From Cnuibacter physcomitrellae (lineage in GTDB: Bacteria; Actinomycetota; Actinomycetes; Actinomycetales; Microbacteriaceae): a stretch of DNA of 64,000 nucleotides. Location of the stretch: the NCBI RefSeq assembly GCF_014640535.1, contig NZ_BMHD01000001.1:3337474-3401473 (forward strand), written 5' to 3'. The notes below the pieces were generated by a model, which was not told where the DNA came from, did not search any database, and saw only the letters and a program-made list of their open reading frames with translations. Positions 45,355 to 52,433 of the stretch are shown here, piece after piece (within the stretch, counting starts at the first letter, position 1; every line of letters begins with the position of its first letter). The position numbers were made by a program, and so were the translations under genes.

Positions 45355-45720
45355 ATGGGCGAGCGGATCTATCACGTGGCGATCGCGGACGACTGGACGA
45401 TGAGCGAGGCGATGGGGGAGTACGCCGCGTCGACGCGGGGCGTCTCCTTCGACGAGGCGGGCTTCGTCCACGCGGCGACTGCCGCGGACGTCGCGTTCGT
45501 GCTCGACACCTTCTACGCCGACCTCACGCTGCCGTTGGTCCTGCTCGAGATCGACCCGGACGGGCTGGCGGCCCGCGGCATCGGGCTCGACTGGGAGGAG
45601 CAGGGCGGACGCCGGTTCCCGCACATCCTCGCCCCGATCCCCTGGGATGACGACGTGGTCGTCGCCGTCCGCCCGCTCACCCGCGGGCCGCAGGGGTGGG
45701 AGCCGCCCGTGCTGCCCTGA
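45355..45720 (+). CDS. DUF952 domain protein
   Basis: 121 residues. The family features are the opening IYHVAIADDW, the central GFVHAATAADVAFVLDTFYAD and the late RRFPHILAPIPWDDDVVVAV. These proteins are small, cytoplasmic and of unknown function, sometimes related to glutathione S-transferases. The ATG follows GAGAGGATGGAGG closely; spacing to the nearest GGAGG is very short, so the upstream GAGGA may be the working site. No operon partner. Confidence 0.85.
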   Translation: MGERIYHVAIADDWTMSEAMGEYAASTRGVSFDEAGFVHAATAADVAFVLDTFYADLTLPLVLLEIDPDGLAARGIGLDWEEQGGRRFPHILAPIPWDDDVVVAVRPLTRGPQGWEPPVLP

Positions 45721-45837
45721 TCCGCGCGCCCGCGTGAGGCGGCGGCGTCGATCTGTCAACCCGCGTGCCCCCATCCGGACGCCTCCCTACGGTCACGGTC
45801 AGGGGGAGTTCCCCCGTGGATCGGATGGAGACAGCTC

Positions 45838-46245
45838 ATGGCCGCCAAGTGGATCGCCCGGATACTGGGGATCGTCGTCGCGTTGCTCGCGATCGCAGGA
45901 CTGTTCGTCGAGGGGGACCACCTCGGCGGATTCGCCAACGTCGACCTCACGCTCGACATCGCCCGGATCGTCATCGCCGTCGCCCTGCTCTGGGTGGGCT
46001 TCGGACGGGTCACCCGGACGGCGCTCAGCACCGTGCTCGCCGTCGTCGGCGTCGTCTACGTGCTGATGGGGATCGTCGCCCTCTTCGACGCCGAGATGTT
46101 CGGGCTCCTGCCGACCGGGTTCACGGGGTTCGACATCGCGTTCCACATCGTCGCCGGGCTGGTGGCCCTCGTGGGCGCGTTCCTCCCCGCCGCGACGGAG
46201 CCGCGCACCGCCGCCGACGGACCCGCCGTGGCGACCGGTCGCTGA
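45838..46245 (+). CDS. DUF4383-type membrane protein
   Basis: 135 residues with four predicted helices (about 7-23, 41-58, 63-82, 98-118) and the segment FDIAFHIVAGLVALVGAFLP, consistent with DUF4383. The function is unknown. The upstream gap has a TACGGT hexamer (45794-45799) and a small GGGGGA-TCCCCC hairpin before a GGAG ribosome site. Confidence 0.75.
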   Translation: MAAKWIARILGIVVALLAIAGLFVEGDHLGGFANVDLTLDIARIVIAVALLWVGFGRVTRTALSTVLAVVGVVYVLMGIVALFDAEMFGLLPTGFTGFDIAFHIVAGLVALVGAFLPAATEPRTAADGPAVATGR

Positions 46246-46254
46246 CCCGGAGCC

Positions 46255-46291
46255 GTGACGGCGGAGGGCGGCTCGCGTCATCCGCCGTCAC
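46255..46291 (+). terminator. Terminator after the DUF4383 gene
   Basis: GTGACGGCGGA (46255-46265) pairs perfectly with TCCGCCGTCAC (46281-46291), 15-base loop, ten bases past the stop. Confidence 0.6.
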
Positions 46292-46501
46292 ACTCGGGGG
46301 AGTTCACAACGGCGAAACAATCGCGGCGCATACTGGTGGGGCAACGTAAGCCGTTGCGGGCCCACCGGGCCACAAGATCTCGGTGGAGTGTGAGAGACGT
46401 CGACGTCTGCACGCGAGGCTCGCTCCATCCCCTTGGTCCTGTCCCGCGTCGCAGCGGAGCCGTCTCGCCTGTCCTGTCAACCGGTGAGATGTGAGAAGAA
46501 G
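46292..46501 (+). promoter_or_regulatory. Long upstream region of the flavin reductase operon
   Basis: About 210 bases with no gene. It includes a relatively AT-rich patch (CACAACGGCGAAACAATCG), a hairpin GCAACG-TAAGC-CGTTGC near 46341-46357, GGGCCCACCGGGCC, and the palindrome GACGTCGACGTC near 46399. GAGAAGAAG precedes the ATG. I do not recognise the conserved core of an FMN or other known riboswitch. Confidence 0.35.
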
Positions 46502-47053
46502 ATGACGCTGAAGGTCACAGTCGTCGTCGGCAACCCGAAGCCGCAGTCGCGCACGCTGAAGGTCGCCGAGACGCTCGTGGAGAAGCTGCTCGTTCCCGGC
46601 TCCTACGAGTGGGAGGTGATCGACCTCGCCGAGCACACGGACGAGATCTTCGCCTGGCCGTCCGAGAGGATGTCGGCCCTGAACGCGCGGGTCGCGGAGA
46701 GCGACCTCGCCGTGTTCGCGTCACCGACGTACAAGGCCACCTACACGGGCCTGCTGAAGGCGTTCCTCGACCGCTACCCGGCGAACGGGCTGGCGGGCGT
46801 GACGGCGATCCCCGTCCACACGGGCGGCGACCTGACCCACTCGATGGGCCCGACGGTCAACCTCGCCCCGCTGCTCGTCGAGCTCGGTGCGACCGTGCCC
46901 GGCCGCGGCTTCTACTTCGTCGCGAGCCAGATGGACCACCTCGACGAGATCGTCGAGACCGCCGCCGCCGAGTACGCGGCCAACCTGCGGCGCCTCGCGG
47001 CCGTCGCCGCCCACGTCAGCATCCCCACCGTCACCGCCATCCCGGTGGCGTAG
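46502..47053 (+). CDS. NAD(P)H-dependent FMN reductase
   Basis: 183 residues, flavodoxin-like fold. The FMN phosphate loop is VVGNPKPQSRTLKVAETL (about 6-23), and FASPTYKATYTGLLKAFLD is the isoalloxazine-binding segment, as in SsuE/MsuE-type reductases. It would supply reduced FMN to a monooxygenase. It is followed 19 bases later by a flavin-reductase-domain gene in the same operon, but no two-component monooxygenase large subunit is present. Confidence 0.9.
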   Translation: MTLKVTVVVGNPKPQSRTLKVAETLVEKLLVPGSYEWEVIDLAEHTDEIFAWPSERMSALNARVAESDLAVFASPTYKATYTGLLKAFLDRYPANGLAGVTAIPVHTGGDLTHSMGPTVNLAPLLVELGATVPGRGFYFVASQMDHLDEIVETAAAEYAANLRRLAAVAAHVSIPTVTAIPVA

Positions 47054-47072
47054 GCACGAGAGGAGAACGATC

Positions 47073-47588
47073 ATGACCGTCCTCGGCACCGACTTCGACC
47101 CGCGCGTCTTCCGCGACACGCTCGGCCACTACGCCTCCGGGATCACCATCATCACCGGGACCGACGAGGAGGGGCCCATCGGGTTCACCTGCCAGTCCTT
47201 CTACAGCGTCTCGATGGACCCGCCGCTGGTGTCGTTCAGCGTGATGACGAACTCGACCACGTATCCGCGCATCCGAGAGACCGGACGTTTCGCCGTGAAC
47301 GTGCTGTCGCACGATCAGCACACGGTGTCGAACCAGTTCGCGAAGAAGGGCACCGACAAGTGGGCCGGCATCGACTGGCAGCCCACCCAGGCCGGCAATC
47401 CGGTGATCGCGGACACCCTGATGTGGCTGGACTGCGAGATCTGGGCCGAGCACGAGGCCGGCGACCACCAGATCGTCATCGGGCGCGTGAACGAGATCAG
47501 CCCGGCCGAGTGGCACCGCCACGAGCCGCTGCTGTTCTTCAAGGGGCGGTACCGCCACCTGCGCGACGCCGACGACCTCGCCAGCTGA
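47073..47588 (+). CDS. Flavin reductase domain protein (HpaC/DszD-like)
   Basis: 171 residues, split-barrel flavin-binding fold: FRDTLGHYASGITIITG, GFTCQSFYSVSMDPPLVSFSVM and RFAVNVLSHDQHTVSNQFAKKG are family hallmarks. It either reduces flavin with NAD(P)H or is itself a flavin monooxygenase component. AGGAGAAC lies eight bases before the ATG. It is paired with the upstream FMN reductase; two flavin reductases in one operon without an oxygenase is odd. Confidence 0.92.
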   Translation: MTVLGTDFDPRVFRDTLGHYASGITIITGTDEEGPIGFTCQSFYSVSMDPPLVSFSVMTNSTTYPRIRETGRFAVNVLSHDQHTVSNQFAKKGTDKWAGIDWQPTQAGNPVIADTLMWLDCEIWAEHEAGDHQIVIGRVNEISPAEWHRHEPLLFFKGRYRHLRDADDLAS

Positions 47589-47631
47589 GGCGGTGGGTGC
47601 TCCTGTGCTCGACGGCCGCCGCGGCGGGTCG

Positions 47632-47637
47632 TAGGGT
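47632..47637 (+). promoter_or_regulatory. Leaderless -10 (TAGGGT)
   Basis: TAGGGT, six bases, then ATG at 47644. Confidence 0.6.
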
Positions 47638-47643
47638 GAGCGC

Positions 47644-47940
47644 ATGAGCGTCATCTCCCTCCTCGACGTCCGCATCCGAGAAGACCGGCTGGCCGACGCG
47701 CCCGCCGTCGTGCACGACGTGCTCGCGGCGACGCGGGCCTTCGACGGCAACACGGGTGTGCAGGTCGCCCGTGATGCGACCGACGAGGCGCACTGGGTCA
47801 TCGTCGAGCACTGGGCGTCGATCGAGCACGACGACGCGTACCGCGCCTGGCGCGCCACTCCGGAGGGTGCCTCCGCCCTGGGCGAGCTGCTCGCCGGAGC
47901 GCCGACGCTCACCCGCTCGGTGGTCGACGACTCCATCTGA
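47644..47940 (+). CDS. Antibiotic-biosynthesis-monooxygenase (ABM) fold protein
   Basis: 98 residues, one ferredoxin-like ABM domain: LDVRIREDRLADAPAVVHDVL, the core AFDGNTGVQVARDATDEAHWVIVEHWASIEHDDAYRAW, and TLTRSVVD. ABM proteins act as cofactor-free quinol monooxygenases or haem-degrading enzymes. It could use flavin or quinol chemistry linked to the flavin reductase pair 55 bases upstream, but it has its own leaderless promoter. Confidence 0.88.
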   Translation: MSVISLLDVRIREDRLADAPAVVHDVLAATRAFDGNTGVQVARDATDEAHWVIVEHWASIEHDDAYRAWRATPEGASALGELLAGAPTLTRSVVDDSI

Positions 47941-48019
47941 CCTCCGCGGATCCGGCGATCCCTTCGACCGTTCACCCCCCGGTCGAGGGTCGTTCACCGG
48001 ATCGTTCACCGCCGATTCG

Positions 48020-48025
48020 TACCCT
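48020..48025 (+). promoter_or_regulatory. Leaderless -10 (TACCCT)
   Basis: TACCCT, six bases, then ATG at 48032. Upstream, GTTCACC occurs twice (47979 and 48004 regions). Confidence 0.5.
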
Positions 48026-48031
48026 TCGGGG

Positions 48032-48685
48032 ATGGTCGCCCCCGCCCTCCCTCCGCCGCGCCGGCTGTCCGGCACCATGGTGGTGTTCGGCTGGACCGGC
48101 ACCCTGGTCGTCGACGCCGATCGGATGCGCGCGGCGCTCAACGTGGTGCTCGCGACGCGGGGGCTGCCCGCCCTCGGCGAGGCGGAGTTCGGCGCGCGCT
48201 TCAAGCTGCCGATGGCGACCGTGTTCTCCGATCTGGGGGTGCTCGAGGACGAGGCCGCGGACGCGGAGGCGGAATGGGGCGTCGAACTGGGTCGCGCGCA
48301 CGCGCACCTGCGAGAGGGGGCGGCCGCGGTCCTCGACGATCTCGCATCGGCGGGATGCTGGCTCGGCGTGGTGTCGTCGGCGTCCGCGGCGGCCATCCGG
48401 TACGACCATCGCACCCTCCAGGTCCCGTCGGTGTTCCACTCGATCGTCCCCTCGGTCTCCGACCGATACGCCACGCTGATGGGACTCCGCCCGCACCGCG
48501 CCGAGGCGCTCTTCGTGGGCGACACCACCCAGGAGATGCGCAGCGCGTCGGCCGCGGGGTTCGTCGCCCTCGGCCTCGCCTCCGATCGGGGCGCCTCCGA
48601 CGCGCTGCGCTGCGCCGGGGCGGCCGCGGTCATCCGTGACCTGGATGAGCTGGTCCCGCTGGTGGAGCGTCTCGCCGTCGCCTGA
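48032..48685 (+). CDS. HAD-fold protein lacking catalytic aspartates
   Basis: 217 residues, phosphoglycolate-phosphatase-like layout. In motif I the normal FDxDGTL reads VVFGWTGTLV: the nucleophile Asp is Gly and the acid/base Asp is Thr, which needs at least three base changes and so is not a sequencing slip. Motif II survives (GVVSSASAAA) and motif IV reads LFVGDTTQEM, keeping one Asp. It is therefore probably not a phosphatase; a binding or regulatory role is likely. No operon partner; the start is set by the leaderless -10. Confidence 0.85.
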   Translation: MVAPALPPPRRLSGTMVVFGWTGTLVVDADRMRAALNVVLATRGLPALGEAEFGARFKLPMATVFSDLGVLEDEAADAEAEWGVELGRAHAHLREGAAAVLDDLASAGCWLGVVSSASAAAIRYDHRTLQVPSVFHSIVPSVSDRYATLMGLRPHRAEALFVGDTTQEMRSASAAGFVALGLASDRGASDALRCAGAAAVIRDLDELVPLVERLAVA

Positions 48686-48800
48686 GGCGGACGCGGTCGC
48701 CCGCTTGCTCAAGCGAGCGCTCGCACGGGAGCGCCCGCACGCGCCCGCACGCGCCCGTGCGCTCGTCCGCTCAGCGGAAGAGGTCGGCGTGGTCGGCGAC
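48686..48800. terminator. Repeat-rich convergent intergenic region
   Basis: It contains the palindrome GCGAGCGCTCGC (48713-48724), a 10-bp unit GCGCCCGCAC repeated two and a half times (48731-48757) and GCACGGG...CCCGTGC arms around it. It lies between the converging HAD and NmrA genes and probably terminates both. Confidence 0.45.
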
Positions 48801-49607
48801 TCAGGTGCGGAAGGTGCGGGGTGACCGACCCGTGATGCGGGCGTACTCGTCGGAGAGGGTCGGATTCCCGCCGACCGCCTCGCGCCAGCCCTTGAGGATC
48901 TGCTGCACCCAGACGTCAGGCAGGTGCGCGGCCAGCGTCGCCGCCGACTCGGCCTCCGTCTGTTCGATGACCGAGAGGGGCCGGCCGAGGACCTCGCCGA
49001 TCGTGGCGACCTGCTCCCGCAGGGTGAGCCGTTCCGGACCGGTGAGGATCGGCGCGGCTCCGAGGAGCGAGTCGCCGGTCAGGGCGATGACGGCCACGTC
49101 GGCGATGTCCTGGTCGTGGATCGGCGTCTGCAGCGCATCCGGATAGGGCAGAGGCACCGCCCCCTCGGCCTTGATGCTCCAGCTCCAGCGCGCCGCGTTG
49201 CTCGCGAACTCGCAGGGACGCAGGAAGGTGTGCGCCACGCCCGCCTCCAGGACGGCCCGCTCGGCACGGAGGATGCGGGATCCGTTGAAGTCGTCCGCCG
49301 CTCGGGGCGACGTCACCGCCGCCGAGGAGAGGAGGACGACGTGCTGCACCCCCGCCGCGGCGACCGTGGCGAGCAGCGCCTCCGGCTCGGGGAGGTCGGC
49401 GTAGAGGAACACGCGGTCGACCGAGTCCAGCGCATCGGAGAAGGAGGCCGGTTCGGCGGCGTCGGCGGCGAACGTGCGCACCGACCCGGGCAACGACAGC
49501 CTCTCGGGGGTGCGGCTGGTGGCCCGCACCTCCATGCCGCGGCCCTGCAGCCCCCGGAGGACTGCGCCCCCGATCGCTCCGCTCGCACCCATGACCAGGA
49601 CCGACAT
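48801..49607 (-). CDS. NmrA-like NAD(P)-binding protein
   Basis: 268 residues, atypical short-chain dehydrogenase. The Rossmann motif is VMGASGAIGGAVLRGL (about 4-19); RATSRTPER follows beta-2, and VLLSSAAVTSPRAADDFNG and FLRPCEFASNA are NmrA/HSCARG-like. It lacks the Tyr-xxx-Lys pair of true dehydrogenases, so it may be a redox sensor or reductase such as an azoreductase-like QorB protein. I chose ATG at 49607 because AGGAAGAG lies close upstream. It is divergent from a TetR gene with a shared operator. Confidence 0.88.
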   Translation of the reverse strand: MSVLVMGASGAIGGAVLRGLQGRGMEVRATSRTPERLSLPGSVRTFAADAAEPASFSDALDSVDRVFLYADLPEPEALLATVAAAGVQHVVLLSSAAVTSPRAADDFNGSRILRAERAVLEAGVAHTFLRPCEFASNAARWSWSIKAEGAVPLPYPDALQTPIHDQDIADVAVIALTGDSLLGAAPILTGPERLTLREQVATIGEVLGRPLSVIEQTEAESAATLAAHLPDVWVQQILKGWREAVGGNPTLSDEYARITGRSPRTFRT

Positions 49608-49638
49608 CTCTTCCTCCACTGACTCGACTCACTCGGAA

Positions 49639-49664
49639 CGAACATTGTTCGCGAACAGTGTTCG
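49639..49664. promoter_or_regulatory. TetR double operator
   Basis: Two adjoining palindromes, CGAACATTGTTCG (49639-49651) and CGAACAGTGTTCG (49652-49664), lie between the divergent NmrA-like and TetR genes. Four GAAC/GTTC half-sites suggest two bound dimers. Confidence 0.75.
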
Positions 49665-49690
49665 TCACGAACGTCCTTCGTGTCAAGTGC

Positions 49691-49696
49691 TAGCCT
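49691..49696 (+). promoter_or_regulatory. Leaderless -10 (TAGCCT)
   Basis: TAGCCT, six bases, then the TetR ATG at 49703. Confidence 0.6.
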
Positions 49697-49702
49697 GACC
49701 GC

Positions 49703-50389
49703 ATGGCCCAGCCCGCAGAGCCCGTGTCGCGGCGCAGCCGACCGTCGAAGGACCCGCTGTCGCGGCAGGCGATCGTCGGTGCGGCGCAGTCGCTGATCCG
49801 CGAACGCGGTGTCGACGCGGTCGCGCTCCGCCACGTCGCCGAGCGGGTCGAGACCGGTCCGGCCTCCCTGTACGCCTACTTCGGCAGCCGCGACATCCTG
49901 CTCGAACACGTGCTCGGTGCCGTCTATGCCGAGGTCGAGCTGGTCGACGCCGGAGGTGGCGAGCGCGGATGGCGCGAGGCGCTCGCCGGAACGGTCGGCA
50001 ACACGATCGAGACCCTCGGGCGCTATCCCGGACTCGGGGCGGTCGCGCTGGGCTCCATCCCCACGCTGCCCGGCGCGCTCAGGCTCGCCGAGCACGAGCT
50101 CTCCCTCATGGAGGCGGGCGGCGTGCCCGAAGAGCGCGCCGCGCTCGCGGTCGACCTCCTCGCCCAGTTCGCCGCGTCGTCGGCGGTCGAGCGCGGCGTG
50201 CGGCGGGATCGCCCGCACGACGACGTCGAACGGCGCCGGGTCCGCACCGCCTACGAGGCGGCCGACGCCGACCTCTTCCCCCGGGTCGCCCGGGCGGCGG
50301 CGCTGCTCACGGGCCCCGACGACCGGTCCCGGCGCGACTTCGCTCTCCAGGCGATCATCACGGGGATCCAGGGCACTCGCCGCCCCTGA
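49703..50389 (+). CDS. TetR-family transcriptional regulator
   Basis: 228 residues. The HTH is SRQAIVGAAQSLIRERGVDAVALRHVAERVETGPASLYAYFGSRDILLEHVL (about 19-68). The C-terminal helical domain (about 80-215) would hold the ligand pocket and is of the TetR_C type. The divergent NmrA-like gene and the double palindrome in between make it the likely repressor of both. The basic N-terminus SRRSRPSKDP is common in actinobacterial TetR proteins. Confidence 0.94.
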   Translation: MAQPAEPVSRRSRPSKDPLSRQAIVGAAQSLIRERGVDAVALRHVAERVETGPASLYAYFGSRDILLEHVLGAVYAEVELVDAGGGERGWREALAGTVGNTIETLGRYPGLGAVALGSIPTLPGALRLAEHELSLMEAGGVPEERAALAVDLLAQFAASSAVERGVRRDRPHDDVERRRVRTAYEAADADLFPRVARAAALLTGPDDRSRRDFALQAIITGIQGTRRP

Positions 50390-50484
50390 CCGACCCTCGT
50401 CACCGCTCCCGACCGGGCTTCGTCGCGGCTCCGCCCGCGTTACGAGCATGTTTCCGCCTGTAAAAGCTCGATTTCCGGCAGCCC

Positions 50485-50526
50485 TTGACACGGCCGCGGT
50501 CGTTACAGTTCACTTGACCGGACAAG
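50485..50526 (+). promoter_or_regulatory. Promoter and operator region of the nucleoside-like operon
   Basis: TTGACA (50485-50490) is followed by TACAGT (50504-50509), a short 13-base spacing, and then by CTTGACCGGACAAG (50513-50526), a near-perfect palindrome (CTTGnCCGGnCAAG). The palindrome sits 29 bases before the GntR start and would block transcription, as expected for autorepression. Confidence 0.55.
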
Positions 50527-50554
50527 CGGTTGAGCAGACGACGGAGATCTCATC

Positions 50555-51415
50555 ATGCGAGTGGAACTGAACCACGGGCGCGGAGCGCAGCCGCTCTATG
50601 TGCAGCTCGCCGACGCGATCGAGGCCTTCATCGGCTCGGAGCGCTTGAAGCCGGGCGACCTGCTCCCCAGCGAGACCGTCCTCGCCTCCGACAACCGGCT
50701 CAGCCGGGCGACGGTGATCAAGGCGTTCGACACGCTGATCGACCGGGGCGTCGTCACCCGCCGTCAGGGCAAGGGGACCTTCGTCAGCGCCCTCCCCATG
50801 GAGCGCCAGCTCCCGCAGCTCAACAGCTTCTCCGAGCACGTGCACGGCCTGGGCCTCACCCCCGGGAGCACGCTCCTGTCGTTCGAGCACCTGGCTCCCG
50901 GCGATCCCGACCGCCCCGTGTCCGCCTTCGATCGGGAGCCCCTCGGCCCGGACGACGGCGACGGCCAGCCGCTGGTCCTGGTCGAGCGGTTGAGGACGGT
51001 GGGGTCCGACCCCGTCGGCCTCCACCGGACGCTCGTGCCCGCCGACGTGGCCGAGCGGATCGGGCTCACCGAGCCGAACGCGGCGCGTCCGGACTTCTCG
51101 TTCTACGGCGCGCTCCGTCAGAACGGCATCTACCTCAGCTCCGGCGACGAGACGCTGCGCGCGATCAACGCGAGCGCGACCGACGCGGAGCTGCTGGGAG
51201 TGGAGGCGGGGACCGCTCTCATCGAGATCGTGCGCGCCTCGCGTGACACGGAGGGACGCCTCGTCGAGGTCGTCCGTGCCCGGTACCTCGGGACGCAGTA
51301 CCTGTACCACATCGCATTCGCACCCACGACACCCGGAGAAGATCATGAAACGACGAATCGCACTGGCACTCGTACCGGTGGCGGCCTTGCTGACGCTGAG
51401 CGCCTGCGCCGGTGA
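50555..51415 (+). CDS. GntR/HutC-family regulator with UTRA domain
   Basis: 286 residues. The winged helix is PLYVQLADAIEAFIGSERLKPGDLLPSETVLASDNRLSRATVIKAFDTLIDRGVVTRRQGKGTFV (about 12-76), followed by a UTRA ligand-binding domain (about 90-260). It heads a long operon of nucleoside-type transport and catabolic genes and most likely senses their substrate. Its last 71 bases overlap the lipoprotein gene in another frame, so the final ~24 residues (HETTNRTGTRTGGGLADAER) are an Arg/Gly/Thr-rich tail with no homology that I recognise. Confidence 0.93.
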   Translation: MRVELNHGRGAQPLYVQLADAIEAFIGSERLKPGDLLPSETVLASDNRLSRATVIKAFDTLIDRGVVTRRQGKGTFVSALPMERQLPQLNSFSEHVHGLGLTPGSTLLSFEHLAPGDPDRPVSAFDREPLGPDDGDGQPLVLVERLRTVGSDPVGLHRTLVPADVAERIGLTEPNAARPDFSFYGALRQNGIYLSSGDETLRAINASATDAELLGVEAGTALIEIVRASRDTEGRLVEVVRARYLGTQYLYHIAFAPTTPGEDHETTNRTGTRTGGGLADAERLRR

Positions 51416-52412
51416 CGGCGGCTCCTCAGGAAGCACCGACTCGGCCGGCGGCGGGAGCGCAGCCCTGATCATCGCGCAGGGCGGTCTCGGCGACGAGTCG
51501 TACAACGACCTCGCCTACAAGGGCTTCCAGCAGGGCCTCGCCGACAACGGGATGCAGGGCTCTCCGATCGAGTCGGATGACGTCGTCGGCCAGGGCGAGC
51601 AGGTGCTGCGTCGCGCGGGCGACGAGGGCGTCGGGGTCGTGATCGACCTCGAGTACTCGCACGCCGAGATCCTGCCGAAGGTGGCGGCGGACTACCCCGA
51701 CACTGACTGGGTGCTCGTCAACGCGGAGGCGAAGGGCGACAACGTCGCCTCGGTGCTCTTCCAGGAGCAGGAGGGGTCGTACCTCGCCGGCGCGCTCGCC
51801 GCGATGCAGACGGTCAACACCTCCGACCCGAAGATCAACGCCGACAAGGTGATCGGCTTCATCGGCGGTGCGCAGAGCGCCGGCATCGACAAGTTCGCGG
51901 TCGGCTACATCCAGGGTGCGCACGACGTCGACCCGGACGTGAAGGTGCTCACCGCCTACTCGAACGACTTCGGCGACCCCACCAAGGGCCAGCAGCTCGC
52001 CCAGTCGATGTACGAGCAGGGCGCCGACATCGTCTACGCGGTCGCCGGAGGCACCGGCACCGGTGTCATCCAGGCCGCGAAGGACGCGAACCGCTACGCG
52101 ATCGGCGTCGACACCGACCAGGACGGGCTCGCCCAGGGCAACGTGCTCACGAGCATGCTGAAGCACACCGACGTCGCGATGGAGACCGTGCTCAAGGACT
52201 TCGCGGACGGCTCCTTCCCCGGCGGACAGACGCTCCAGCTCGGTCTCAAGGAGGACGGCGTCGGTCTCACCGACTTCCAGTACACGAAGGATGCGATCGG
52301 TCAGGCGACCATCGACAAGATCGCGGATCTGAAGCAGCAGATCATCGACGGGAAGATCCAGGTCTGGAACGTCGTCGACCAGGGATACCCCGACTTCTAC
52401 TCGGGGAACTGA
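51345..52412 (+). CDS. BMP-family (PnrA-like) ABC substrate-binding lipoprotein
   Basis: 355 residues. The N-terminus MKRRIALALVPVAALLTLSAC is a lipoprotein signal with lipobox LSAC. The mature part has the PnrA/BMP pattern: LIIAQGGLGDESYNDLAYKGF, LFQEQEGSYLAGALAAMQT and GADIVYAVAGGTGTGVIQAA. BMP proteins bind purine and other nucleosides for ABC import. CGGAGAAG lies upstream of the ATG. It starts inside the GntR gene. Confidence 0.95.
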   Translation: MKRRIALALVPVAALLTLSACAGDGGSSGSTDSAGGGSAALIIAQGGLGDESYNDLAYKGFQQGLADNGMQGSPIESDDVVGQGEQVLRRAGDEGVGVVIDLEYSHAEILPKVAADYPDTDWVLVNAEAKGDNVASVLFQEQEGSYLAGALAAMQTVNTSDPKINADKVIGFIGGAQSAGIDKFAVGYIQGAHDVDPDVKVLTAYSNDFGDPTKGQQLAQSMYEQGADIVYAVAGGTGTGVIQAAKDANRYAIGVDTDQDGLAQGNVLTSMLKHTDVAMETVLKDFADGSFPGGQTLQLGLKEDGVGLTDFQYTKDAIGQATIDKIADLKQQIIDGKIQVWNVVDQGYPDFYSGN

Positions 52413-52433
52413 CCCTCAGGGAGAACCCATTCC

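Noticed and set aside
46292-46501. FMN riboswitch upstream of the FMN reductase
   Set aside because: I could not find the conserved junction sequences of an FMN aptamer; only generic hairpins are visible.
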